The notes under the pieces: model-generated
What the model saw: the letters and a program-made list of their open reading frames with translations, nothing else
Database searches by the model: none
What the model was told of the DNA's origin: nothing
Part shown: in pieces, positions 53,920 through 61,440 of the stretch
How positions within the stretch are numbered: position 1 is the first letter of the stretch
Layout of the letters: each line of letters begins with the position of its first letter
Position numbers and translations under genes: made by a program
Assembly (NCBI RefSeq): GCF_014284475.1
Contig: NZ_WJBC01000001.1
Coordinates: 124,001 to 188,000, forward strand
Source of the DNA: Acetobacterium fimetarium
GTDB taxonomy: Bacteria; Bacillota; Clostridia; Eubacteriales; Eubacteriaceae
Direction of reading: 5' to 3'
DNA: 64,000 bases

Positions 53920-53941
53920 GTACCCAGGTTCAGGCCGGCCC

Positions 53942-54166
53942 CTAGCTCATTGCAAAGGGGGTGGTGTCGGTGATGACCATCTCCGCACGGACTTTCGCCA
54001 CCAGCGGCGAGCCTTCCGGCGCGAAAACATTCTTGGCGATAATATCCGCCATGGCGGTGTTGACCTGATCCACAGTCAGCCCGGTCTTGGGATAGACGAT
54101 GGACATCGTGCAGGTTTTCAGATCCGCCCGTTTAAAAGTCAGTTCGAGTACTGTATTTGCTGCCAT
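53942..54166 (-). CDS. DUF2922-family protein
   Basis: 74 aa. TVLELTFKRADLKTCTMSIV, PKTGLTVDQVNTAMADIIAK and AEMVITDTTPFAM match DUF2922. This small beta-rich family of Firmicutes is nearly always encoded next to DUF1659 and near phage-like lysis genes, and its role is unknown. AAAGGAGGAATCAT precedes the ATG. Its DUF1659 partner is 220 bp upstream, with a family A palindrome between them. Confidence 0.88.
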   Translation of the reverse strand: MAANTVLELTFKRADLKTCTMSIVYPKTGLTVDQVNTAMADIIAKNVFAPEGSPLVAKVRAEMVITDTTPFAMS

Positions 54167-54242
54167 ATGATTCCTCCTTTCGTTTTTATTTGTGAGGCGT
54201 CAGCAAACTGCCGTTGACACAGTAGATAAAGCACCAACGGAG

Positions 54243-54338
54243 TACCGACAATTGTGACATCGTGTTGTTTGCATCAAGGCGGACATCTCGAAGAGTGTCC
54301 GAATTGCAAGCAAACAACTGATTCACAATTGGTCGGTA
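54243..54338. repeat. Nested palindromic element, family A, short copy
   Basis: TACCGACAATTGTGACATCG at the left and ATTCACAATTGGTCGGTA at the right, with TTGTTTGCA/TGCAAGCAAACAA as a second arm layer and GGCGGACATCTCG/GAGTGTCCG as the inner hairpin. The inner hairpin is shared with family B. Confidence 0.85.
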
Positions 54339-54386
54339 CGGGTTTCAGCCATTGTCTGGCTGATGGTTACGCAGCGCCTCTGTCAG

Positions 54387-54608
54387 CTAGGCGCTGAGCA
54401 GCAGGTTCAGGTCCTGCCGGATGACTTCTTCCAGCGTCGGCTGCTGCAGCCCGGTGATGAGCACAGCCACATCGTAAATCGCCTGATCCGTCGCGTCGGA
54501 TTTCACATCGCCGTAGGAACGGCTGGTGATTTTTTCCTTGCCGTCAACCATGCCGTGGTTGAGCTTGATCTGAATTTTCTTGGCCAGAAAATCGGTAGTA
54601 ATTGCCAT
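54387..54608 (-). CDS. DUF1659-family protein
   Basis: 73 aa. KKIQIKLNHGMVDGKEKITS and SDATDQAIYDVAVLITGLQQ match DUF1659, the usual partner of DUF2922. AAAGGAGGACCGC precedes the ATG. The pair is conserved in spore-forming Firmicutes, often next to YvrJ, a holin and an amidase; YvrJ is not seen here. Function unknown. Confidence 0.87.
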   Translation of the reverse strand: MAITTDFLAKKIQIKLNHGMVDGKEKITSRSYGDVKSDATDQAIYDVAVLITGLQQPTLEEVIRQDLNLLLSA

Positions 54609-54900
54609 TTGCGGTCCTCCTTTCCTTCGTTTGAATACATTCTATCACGATAGGCGGATGGCTTTAAATGGCGGGTTGGCGGGATCGCCGGGGTTATTTT
54701 TGGACGCAAAAAAAGCCCCCTTCGCAGGAGACTTTTCGGTGTTGTTTAATTGATTTTTTCGAACAATGACGATGATTTTCAAAGCCGCCGCGATTAACGG
54801 TAGTATTTCACCTCAAAATTGGGTATCATTATAGCATCCCTTTTAACAGTGATAAGCAACGACCACCGCTTCAAAAATCGATCGATGAAAGGATCTGAAA

Positions 54901-56457
54901 ATGAAAAGAAAACTGACTGTTCTCTGCTGCTGCCTGCTGGTGGCGGCGATCGCGCTGGCCACAGCGGCCTGCACCGCGTCGAAAGCGGCCCCCTCCTCCT
55001 CGGGCTACGAGAAAACCATTGCCGCCACGCGGACCGAAATCTGGCAGGACATCGCCGGCGGCGGCGCTGCCAGTGCGTCGGTGGCCATCTGTGACAACGG
55101 CAAAATGGTGTATTCGGAAGGGTTTGGCATGGCCAACCGCACCGCAGCCAAGCCGGTTGACACCAATACCCAGTTCAATATCGGCTCCGTCAGCAAAATG
55201 TTTGTCACGATGGCGGTGCTGCAGCTCTGCCAGGACGGCAAACTGGCGCTGGATCAGCCGGTGGCATCGTATCTGCCCGAATTCACGATGGCCGATCCCC
55301 GCTATCAGCAGATTACGGTCCGGATGCTGCTGAATCATACCTCGGAACTCGACGGCACCGACGGCTATGACACCTGCACGACGGCGCCGGATGCCGATTT
55401 CATCGGCTATTTTCTGGAAAATTTGAGCGGCTCGTCATTGAAAGGCGATCCGGGGATCATCAGCATCTACTGCAACGACGGCTTCACCCTGGCCCAGGCG
55501 CTGGTGGAAAAGGTCTCCGGACTGAGCTATGCCGATTATCTGAGCAAAAATATTCTGGCCAAGGCCGGGATGGCCAATACCAGCGGTTATTTCAAAGCGA
55601 ATAATAGCAATGTCGCCCTCAATTATGGCAGTGATGGCAGCGCGACCGAGCTTGAGTATCTGAACAGTCTCGGCGCCGGCGGCATCGCCTCCAATGCCCT
55701 GGATTTATGCAAATTCGGCAACGCGATCCTGGCCGGCGAAATGACGATCGACCGCCTTTCCGACAGCGGCTTTACCCGCGTTGAAACCGACCAGTATCAG
55801 GATGACGGTTATTTTTACGGCAGCGGCGAGCGGTTCTCGCTGGCGGAAAACTTCGGCACCAAATTTCTGATGACCCATACGTTAACGGATATCACCGGCT
55901 CGGTCAAAGCGGCGATGATTCCGGCCCGGTCAGCCACGATTGATCCCGCCCGGTTTGTCGGCAAACAGTGGATCGCCATCAACGTCCTGCCGCAGGACAC
56001 CGCTTTTCTGGCCGGCTCGACCTGGGTCATGGACGAATTCCCCGGTTACGTGCTTTTTGGCGGCCAGGGTTACTATCTGCTCAATGCCCTGATTGATCAG
56101 CAAACGGCGCGGCCGACGCTGAGTTACACCCGCGATACCATGGCCTTCAGGCTGATTGAAGAACAGGGCCAAACCCTGCTGCAGGTCGGCGGCTTCAAAC
56201 TGATCAATGCGGCTGATGTGGCGACGCTGCAAAGCGGTGAGCAAATCACCATCGGCGCTCGGAATGTCTGCCGCAAACTGCCGGCGGACGGCTTTATCAA
56301 AGCCGACGCGGGCCGGATGCTGGTGATCTCGCCGGCGCTCGAAGGCATTTATGACAGCCTGGCCAACGGTCCCGACGGGACCGCGGTGACGGCCGGTTCC
56401 TATGTCGTCTTTATCGGCAATGACGGCGATGCGATCAGCTATGATTATCAGGTCTAA
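54901..56457 (+). CDS. Serine beta-lactamase-like lipoprotein (class C/EstB fold)
   Basis: 518 aa. Lipoprotein signal (VAAIALATAACTAS). The catalytic SxxK is SVSKMF (Ser near 97) and YxN is YCN (near 189) in IISIYCNDGFTLAQ. The third motif (KTG/HxG) is replaced by something like HTLTDITGS near 325. The C-terminal ~120 aa are an extra domain. Members of this family include penicillin-binding esterases and peptidases; resistance to beta-lactams should not be assumed. GAAAGGATCTG precedes the ATG. It runs opposite to the phage-like genes on either side, so it is probably cargo or host DNA. Confidence 0.88.
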   Translation: MKRKLTVLCCCLLVAAIALATAACTASKAAPSSSGYEKTIAATRTEIWQDIAGGGAASASVAICDNGKMVYSEGFGMANRTAAKPVDTNTQFNIGSVSKMFVTMAVLQLCQDGKLALDQPVASYLPEFTMADPRYQQITVRMLLNHTSELDGTDGYDTCTTAPDADFIGYFLENLSGSSLKGDPGIISIYCNDGFTLAQALVEKVSGLSYADYLSKNILAKAGMANTSGYFKANNSNVALNYGSDGSATELEYLNSLGAGGIASNALDLCKFGNAILAGEMTIDRLSDSGFTRVETDQYQDDGYFYGSGERFSLAENFGTKFLMTHTLTDITGSVKAAMIPARSATIDPARFVGKQWIAINVLPQDTAFLAGSTWVMDEFPGYVLFGGQGYYLLNALIDQQTARPTLSYTRDTMAFRLIEEQGQTLLQVGGFKLINAADVATLQSGEQITIGARNVCRKLPADGFIKADAGRMLVISPALEGIYDSLANGPDGTAVTAGSYVVFIGNDGDAISYDYQV

Positions 56458-56539
56458 GCCGGGTTGTCGGGCCTCTTTTCAACCTTTTAATGGCAAATTA
56501 AATAGAAATCAGGTATAATGTGATCAAGGTGGTGATCGA

Positions 56540-57559
56540 ATGAAAATACAAAATCCCCATGACAAATTTTTCAAGGAGTCCTTCGGGAATCTTTCGGTGA
56601 CCAGAGATTTTCTGGTCAATTACTTGCCTCGGGAACTGCTTGATCTGATTGATCTGAATTCGCTGGAGCCGCAAAAGGACAGTTTTATCAATGAAGATCT
56701 TCAGGAAATGTTTTCAGATATGCTGTTTCAGGTTGACATCAATCAGCGGAAAGGCTATTTCTATTTTCTTTTTGAGCATAAGAGTTATCCCAGCAAGACG
56801 ATTACCTTGCAGCTGCTCACTTACATGCTGCAAATCTGGGAAAGAAAGATGACAAAAGAGATGGATTATGAAATGCCGGTGGTGATACCGCTTGTCATTT
56901 ATCACGGAAAGGACCGCTGGAAGATCAAAACCAGTTTAGCTGAGCTGATTCCTGGTTATCATGATCTGCCCGAATCCATCCATCCCTATATTCCTGACTT
57001 TCAGTTTCTGCTTTACGACATTTCCCGATATTCCGATGATGAGATCAAAGGCGATGCCCAGCTGCGGATCCTGTTGTCGATTTTCAGGGATATCCTCACC
57101 AAATCCAGCACTGAAATTCTGGATTCCGTCTTCCGGGCGGCAGACACCTTGTTTAAGCTGGATGATCAGGAGAAAGGAATTCAGTATTTTGAAACCTTTA
57201 TGCGTTATGTCTTTAGCGCTGGACCCCAGATGGCACCAGCTGATATCAATAAGATTATCAATAAACTTGAAACAAACTATCCAGGAGGGAGTGATAAAAT
57301 CATGACATTGGCAGATTATTTAAGAGAAGAAGGCAAAACTGAAGGCCGCATTCAAGGTCTGAAAGAGGGACTGGAACAGGGGCTGGAGCAAGGCCTGGAG
57401 CAAGGCCTGGAAAAAGGCATGGAACTTGGTGCCAAAAACAGAGCCCTTGAAGTTGCCCGAAAGCTGATCAAACTGAATTTAAGCATCGATCAGATCACTG
57501 ATACCACTGGCCTGACAAAAAAAGAAGTCACCAAACTGGCAAAGGAAATGAGCAGCTGA
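56540..57559 (+). CDS. Rpn-family PD-(D/E)xK nuclease (recombination-promoting)
   Basis: 339 aa. NPHDKFFKESFGNLSVTRDF, then DMLFQVDINQRKGYFYFLFE and HKSYPSKTITLQLLTYMLQI are the RpnA/Transposase_31 signature; the PD-(D/E)xK residues are D in MLFQVDI and E-x-K in FEHKSY. These proteins stimulate RecA-independent recombination. Residues about 266-300 are a heptad-like Gly-Leu-Glu-Gln run (EGLEQGLEQGLEQGLEKGME), followed by an HTH-like end (LSIDQITDTTGLTKKEVTKL). AAGGTGGTGATC precedes the ATG. Confidence 0.92.
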   Translation: MKIQNPHDKFFKESFGNLSVTRDFLVNYLPRELLDLIDLNSLEPQKDSFINEDLQEMFSDMLFQVDINQRKGYFYFLFEHKSYPSKTITLQLLTYMLQIWERKMTKEMDYEMPVVIPLVIYHGKDRWKIKTSLAELIPGYHDLPESIHPYIPDFQFLLYDISRYSDDEIKGDAQLRILLSIFRDILTKSSTEILDSVFRAADTLFKLDDQEKGIQYFETFMRYVFSAGPQMAPADINKIINKLETNYPGGSDKIMTLADYLREEGKTEGRIQGLKEGLEQGLEQGLEQGLEKGMELGAKNRALEVARKLIKLNLSIDQITDTTGLTKKEVTKLAKEMSS

Positions 57560-57620
57560 TACGCGACGATGTGGCAGCGGTACTGGGAATTAATGACGCA
57601 GCATAACATAACGTTTATTG

Positions 57621-57666
57621 ATGACGATTAACAGTTGGATTTATCTGATTGCTAATCGTCATTTTT
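57621..57666 (+). terminator. Terminator after the Rpn gene
   Basis: ATGACGATTA pairs with TAATCGTCAT around a 22-base loop and is followed by TTTT. Confidence 0.6.
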
Positions 57667-57743
57667 AGTTCACGCTTGCTGCGCCGCTAGGTTGTTAGGG
57701 GGCTGCCGGGTTGTCGGGCCTGACGCGAGGACGTATCAGGCCA

Positions 57744-57792
57744 AACGACCGGTTAACGTTCAGCTTTAGCTGATCGTTAACCGGTCGTTTTT
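57744..57792. terminator. Bidirectional terminator between the Rpn and phage-like genes
   Basis: AACGACCGGTTAACG pairs with CGTTAACCGGTCGTT and the loop itself contains CAGCT/AGCTG. The T run is on the plus strand. It ends 4 bp before the stop of the 124-aa minus-strand gene. Confidence 0.8.
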
Positions 57793-57795
57793 ATG

Positions 57796-58170
57796 TCAAG
57801 CTGATTCCGCCGCTGCCAGCCCCCGCTGATGCAGCCGGTAGACCCAGCGCAGGTCGTAGGTCATGGCCGCGGCGATCTCGGCAAAGGACTGGTTGTTGAG
57901 GTAGCGGCGCACCATGATGGCCTGAATGCGGGGATCGGCCAGGCCATCGATGGCGGCCACCAGGGCGCGGGTCTGCGCTTCAAGCAAATCGCTGTCGGCA
58001 GCCAGGTGCGCCCGGGTCTGACGGATGCGCGCGTCGGTGGGCGCGGCCCTTTCGGGGCCGGCACGGTTCAGCAGGGCGAGCTGGTCTTCGTAGATTTTGA
58101 GGTACTGGCTGTGCAGCCAGAGCCGGTGTCTCGTTGCTTCCAGCTGCTGATGGCTTTCTTTGATATTCAT
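57796..58170 (-). CDS. Phage regulatory protein, DUF1492/ArpU-like with sigma-70 region 4-type HTH
   Basis: 124 aa from the ATG at 58170 (GAAGGAGGTTCC before it). The first half is a charged coiled-coil-like helix (SHQQLEATRHRLWLHSQYLK). The second half, about 75-120, carries the pattern DPRIQAIMVRRYLNNQSFAE then MTYDLRWVYRLHQRGLA, which matches the ArpU/RinA/DUF1492 late-gene activators of Gram-positive phages. It probably controls late transcription. It lies downstream of the primase-helicase gene on the same strand. Confidence 0.75.
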   Translation of the reverse strand: MNIKESHQQLEATRHRLWLHSQYLKIYEDQLALLNRAGPERAAPTDARIRQTRAHLAADSDLLEAQTRALVAAIDGLADPRIQAIMVRRYLNNQSFAEIAAAMTYDLRWVYRLHQRGLAAAESA

Positions 58171-58287
58171 GGAACCTCCTTCGGGCGTGATTTTTGGGTT
58201 GGCACGAGGCCAGTGGTGGCGCGAATTGGTGATCGGCGGATGATGCATCGCGTTTGATCGTAACGATTTTTCCCGCCGTCCCGGCCA

Positions 58288-58455
58288 AATGCGAAGGGGT
58301 CGGAGGGGTGTTTTTTTGTATTATGGTGTTTAAAAAAATCCAATCAAAGATTTTCGCCATAAGTCAAAAAATGCCTTCGACCCCTTCGAATCGCTTATTA
58401 ACGCCGTTTGATCCCTCCGCAATGCCTTCGCAAATTGACCCAACCCCTTCGCATT
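58288..58455. repeat. Inverted repeat with CCTTCG iterations next to the primase gene
   Basis: AATGCGAAGGGGT (58288-58300) and ACCCCTTCGCATT (58443-58455) are perfect inverted arms. Between them AATGCCTTCGACCCCTTCGA (near 58371) and AATGCCTTCGCAAATTGACC (near 58420) repeat the CCTTCG(A/C) word. Location just after a replicative primase makes an origin-like iteron cluster conceivable. The role is unproven. Confidence 0.55.
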
Positions 58456-58467
58456 TTCCGATAAATG

Positions 58468-60909
58468 TCAGCTACACTCAAAACAATCCGCCTCATCGAG
58501 CCTGATTCCTTTGTAAACCGTTCGCCTCGAACGGGAATCCCGATACTTTTCCAGACCGGTCACCGCCGCCTCCAGCTCCACCGCGAACCGTTTCTGGCTG
58601 ACGGCCTTCAGCCCGGTGTCCTTGCAGTACTGCACGTAGGCATGGTAAAGCTGGGTCGATGAGGCCTGGGCGTCCGCTGCCACCACGCACAGCTCCGCCA
58701 CAAAAGTCAGCACCGAGCTGCCGTCGATGCGGTAACGGCTCAGGGCTGCCTGACTCTCATGAGATTCGCTGAAACGGTAGTCATTGTTGACCAGGCGCTT
58801 AAGCCCCGCCAGCGCCCAGTTGAAAATCCCCGGCGCCTCCGCGACAAAGTGCTGCTTCAATTTGGGGTCGCGTTGTTCCTGCGGCCGGGCCGGCTGAAAC
58901 GGCACGATCACCAGGCGCCGGTAGAAGGCGTCGCTGCGGTCGCCGAGATTTTTGGGGATCGCGTTGCAGGAAAACAGCAGCCGGGCGGTGGCGACAAAAG
59001 CGAAGGGATCCTTGTTCTTGCGCTCCGCCGTGATCCGGTCCTCGCCGGTGATGCTCTTGAACAGGCCGTTGTCCTCGATGGAACGGGACGGCAGATCGGC
59101 AAAGATATTGGCCAGCTTGCCGAACAGCTCGGCGGTTTTGAAGCGGTCGTCGAGGCTCTGCCAGGGGATGTTGGAGACGTTGACGGGCCCCAGCAGCAGC
59201 TCCTGGGCCACCCACAACAGCGTCGATTTGCCGGCGCCGCCTTCCCCGACCAGCACGAACGCCTTCTGGGCGCAGGTTTCGGGAATCAGCAGGTAGCCGA
59301 AAATCTCCTGCACCAGCACCCGGGTGTCCGCATCCAGACACTGTGACAGAAATTTTGTAAACCGGGGTGCCGAAGCGGCGGGATCATAGCGGGTGCCGAT
59401 CTGGATGGTCGACAGGTAGCCGGGATCGTGGGGGGCCAGCGCGCCGCTGCGCAGATCGAACAGGCCGTTTTGCAGATTGATGCGGTGTCGGCAGGGGTTG
59501 AGCTTCTCCGCCGACCGCGCAATCAGCAGCGTCAGCTGGCCCTGGACGTCCTTGATCTGGCCCATGTTGACGTGGTTCACCAGCAGCTGATTGCGGATGA
59601 TGCGCTTGATGTGGTTGTCATCGACCATCGTGTACACCCCCTTGATGAACTGATAGTAGGCTTCGCCGGTGTAGATGATGTCTTTGTCCCGGCTCAGACA
59701 GTCCGCCAGAATCCCGGTCATCAGCCGCAGCCCCCGGGGCTGTTTTTGGTACCAGGGCGCCAGCGGCGGCACCCCCAGATCGCGGGGGCATTGGGCCGGA
59801 CAGGCGTCCCGGCCGGGACAGGCGAAGCCCCAGTCGCGAATCGTCTGGCAGCTGATCGGCCCGGTGGCGCCACCCCGTGCCTGGCTGATTTTGGCATCGG
59901 TGCGGCTCTTATCATAGCGCGGGTCCGGGCGCGAAAGCGCGTGAATCAGCACCGCTCCGCCGCTGGTGTCGGCCAGATTGGTGATCATCGCGTACCACAG
60001 CGGTTCGCTGAGGCCGGCGGCGTGGTCCTGGCAGTGTTTAATGAAGGTGCAGTTAGTCAGCACCCAGCGGCTGTCGGGACCGGCGCCAGCGCCGACCGCC
60101 GCCGCTGTTGGACCGGACGGACCGGTTTTCGCTGGGGTTCCGGCGGCTCCCGGCTGTTTCGCACACGGCAGTGCCGCCAGCAGTTCGGCCTGGGTGTAGC
60201 GTCGTTCGGGCGCAAACAGCAGGCAGCGTACCGGCACCGGCTCCTGCTTGGTGTGGTTGAATCCCGGCAGCCGCATGACCCGGCTGGGGTTTGCAATCAC
60301 CGGGTCGCCGCCGAAATGGGCGGCCAGTTTTTTCTGGACGCTCCGGAAAGCGGCGAGGTGGCCGTTTCCTTCAGATGACAGGGGGACATTTCGGGATGTC
60401 ATCCTTTGGGCTGACACCCGTAACGTCCCCCTTTCATCTTCCGGTACGGGGGCTGCCGCCGGTAACGGCCCCCTGTCAACTTCCGGTTCGGCGCCGTCCG
60501 GCTTGATCAGCCAGTAGCCGTGCAGCGATTTGCGCGTCTGCACGATGATCGACGGCGGCAGGGCGAAAGCCATCAGATTGGCGTACTGTTCGCCGAGGGA
60601 GAGGTCGTCGGCCTCGACAAAATGGGCCGTCACCCGGGTGATCGCCTCGTCGCGGTGGCCGCCGCGGTTGACCACGAAAAAGACGCCGCGCTGCTCGTTT
60701 TGGTTCACCCGGTGAAGCTCTGCCATGACGGCGGCAAACGCCACCGCGCCGCCACTGTCGACCGTATAGTTTTTGCCCCGACCGCTGCCGCGATCGCTGA
60801 AGGTTCTCAGGCAGTAAGGGCCTTCGTGAAAGGCGGACAGAAAGTCCGCTGCCGTCACTGCGACGGCTACTAAATTCTCCGGCAGATCGCCGGTCTGTTG
60901 ATCATTCAT
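58468..60909 (-). CDS. Phage primase-helicase (AEP primase plus D5/SF3 helicase)
   Basis: 813 aa. Residues about 15-140 are a RepB/AEP-type primase domain (FFVVNRGGHRDEAI, HFVEADDLSLGEQ, SLHGYWLIKPDG). A Cys-rich segment (CPGRDACPAQCP, about 365-376) precedes a D5_N region and the SF3 helicase with Walker A GEGGAGKSTLLWVAQELLLG (near 556) and Walker B-like LANIFADLPS (near 593). It should initiate and unwind DNA during phage or plasmid replication. Start: ATG 60909 with AGGAGAAAA before it (GTG 60912 is an alternative). Residues about 158-179 (RGTLRVSAQRMTSRNVPLSS) are encoded by an inserted family B palindrome. Confidence 0.92.
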   Translation of the reverse strand: MNDQQTGDLPENLVAVAVTAADFLSAFHEGPYCLRTFSDRGSGRGKNYTVDSGGAVAFAAVMAELHRVNQNEQRGVFFVVNRGGHRDEAITRVTAHFVEADDLSLGEQYANLMAFALPPSIIVQTRKSLHGYWLIKPDGAEPEVDRGPLPAAAPVPEDERGTLRVSAQRMTSRNVPLSSEGNGHLAAFRSVQKKLAAHFGGDPVIANPSRVMRLPGFNHTKQEPVPVRCLLFAPERRYTQAELLAALPCAKQPGAAGTPAKTGPSGPTAAAVGAGAGPDSRWVLTNCTFIKHCQDHAAGLSEPLWYAMITNLADTSGGAVLIHALSRPDPRYDKSRTDAKISQARGGATGPISCQTIRDWGFACPGRDACPAQCPRDLGVPPLAPWYQKQPRGLRLMTGILADCLSRDKDIIYTGEAYYQFIKGVYTMVDDNHIKRIIRNQLLVNHVNMGQIKDVQGQLTLLIARSAEKLNPCRHRINLQNGLFDLRSGALAPHDPGYLSTIQIGTRYDPAASAPRFTKFLSQCLDADTRVLVQEIFGYLLIPETCAQKAFVLVGEGGAGKSTLLWVAQELLLGPVNVSNIPWQSLDDRFKTAELFGKLANIFADLPSRSIEDNGLFKSITGEDRITAERKNKDPFAFVATARLLFSCNAIPKNLGDRSDAFYRRLVIVPFQPARPQEQRDPKLKQHFVAEAPGIFNWALAGLKRLVNNDYRFSESHESQAALSRYRIDGSSVLTFVAELCVVAADAQASSTQLYHAYVQYCKDTGLKAVSQKRFAVELEAAVTGLEKYRDSRSRRTVYKGIRLDEADCFECS
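60374..60438. repeat. Family B1 palindrome inserted in frame in the primase gene
   Basis: GACAGGGGGACATTTCGGGA and TGACACCCGTAACGTCCCCC are B1 arms with compensated changes. Read on the minus strand, it adds about 22 residues without a stop. The same minus-strand frame of intergenic B1 copies gives GRFGVSALRMTSRHVPVSCP, clearly homologous to the peptide here. Confidence 0.85.
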
Positions 60910-60951
60910 CACTTTTCTCCTGTTTCTTTAATCTGTGAAGATTTCGGGCAG

Positions 60952-61150
60952 GACACGGGGACGTGTCGGGATGTCATCCTCAGGGCTGACACGCCGAAAC
61001 GTCCCCGAGTCATGCCCACGTCATACGCCGCCACCGTCACTGCAATTGTCCACGGTTGCTGCTTATCCGCTGATGCGCGTTGTGGCGGACATCTCGTCAG
61101 AGTGTCCGATCTCATGCGTGTCAGGGATAACAGCAACAGCGGACAATGAC
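60952..61150. repeat. Family B element, copy 4
   Basis: B1 (60952-61015) and B2 (61042-61147) with the usual arms; the inner core reads GCGGACATCTCGTCAGAGTG. It lies upstream of the primase start, in the gap after the DNA polymerase gene. Confidence 0.85.
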
Positions 61151-61180
61151 GCCGCAACCCCTAGGATCGCGTTCTGACCC

Positions 61181-61273
61181 TGCGGTCATTAGCAATCCCC
61201 CGGGAACGTGGATTTTGCAACTGACGTTCGGAGTGACATCGACGCCTGCGGACGGGCAATGCCCGCCCCTACA
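61181..61273. repeat. Palindromic repeat, family C, copy 2
   Basis: Right arm GGACGGGCAATGCCCGCCCC matches the 50581-50676 copy; the left arm is degraded (TGCGGTCATTAGCAATCCCC). Confidence 0.65.
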
Positions 61274-61320
61274 AAATGATGCGGGACGTCAGTTTGTAAG
61301 ATTTTCGCCGCCACCGACAC

Positions 61321-61430
61321 TGCAATTGTCCACGGTTGCTGCTTATCCGCTGATGCGCGTTGTGGCGGACATCTCGTCAGAGTGTCCGATCTCATGCGTG
61401 TCAGGGATAACAGCAACAGCGGACAATGAC
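61321..61430. repeat. Family B2 element without B1, copy 5
   Basis: Nearly identical to the B2 half of copy 4, including GTCCACGGTTGCTGCTTATC. It ends about 10 bp from the stop codon of the DNA polymerase gene. B1 is absent, so B2 can exist alone. Confidence 0.85.
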
Positions 61431-61440
61431 GCCGCACCCC

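Noticed and set aside
54901-56457. Antibiotic-resistance beta-lactamase
   Set aside because: SxxK and YxN are present, but the third motif is not convincing and an extra C-terminal domain exists, so an esterase/peptidase-like role is equally likely.
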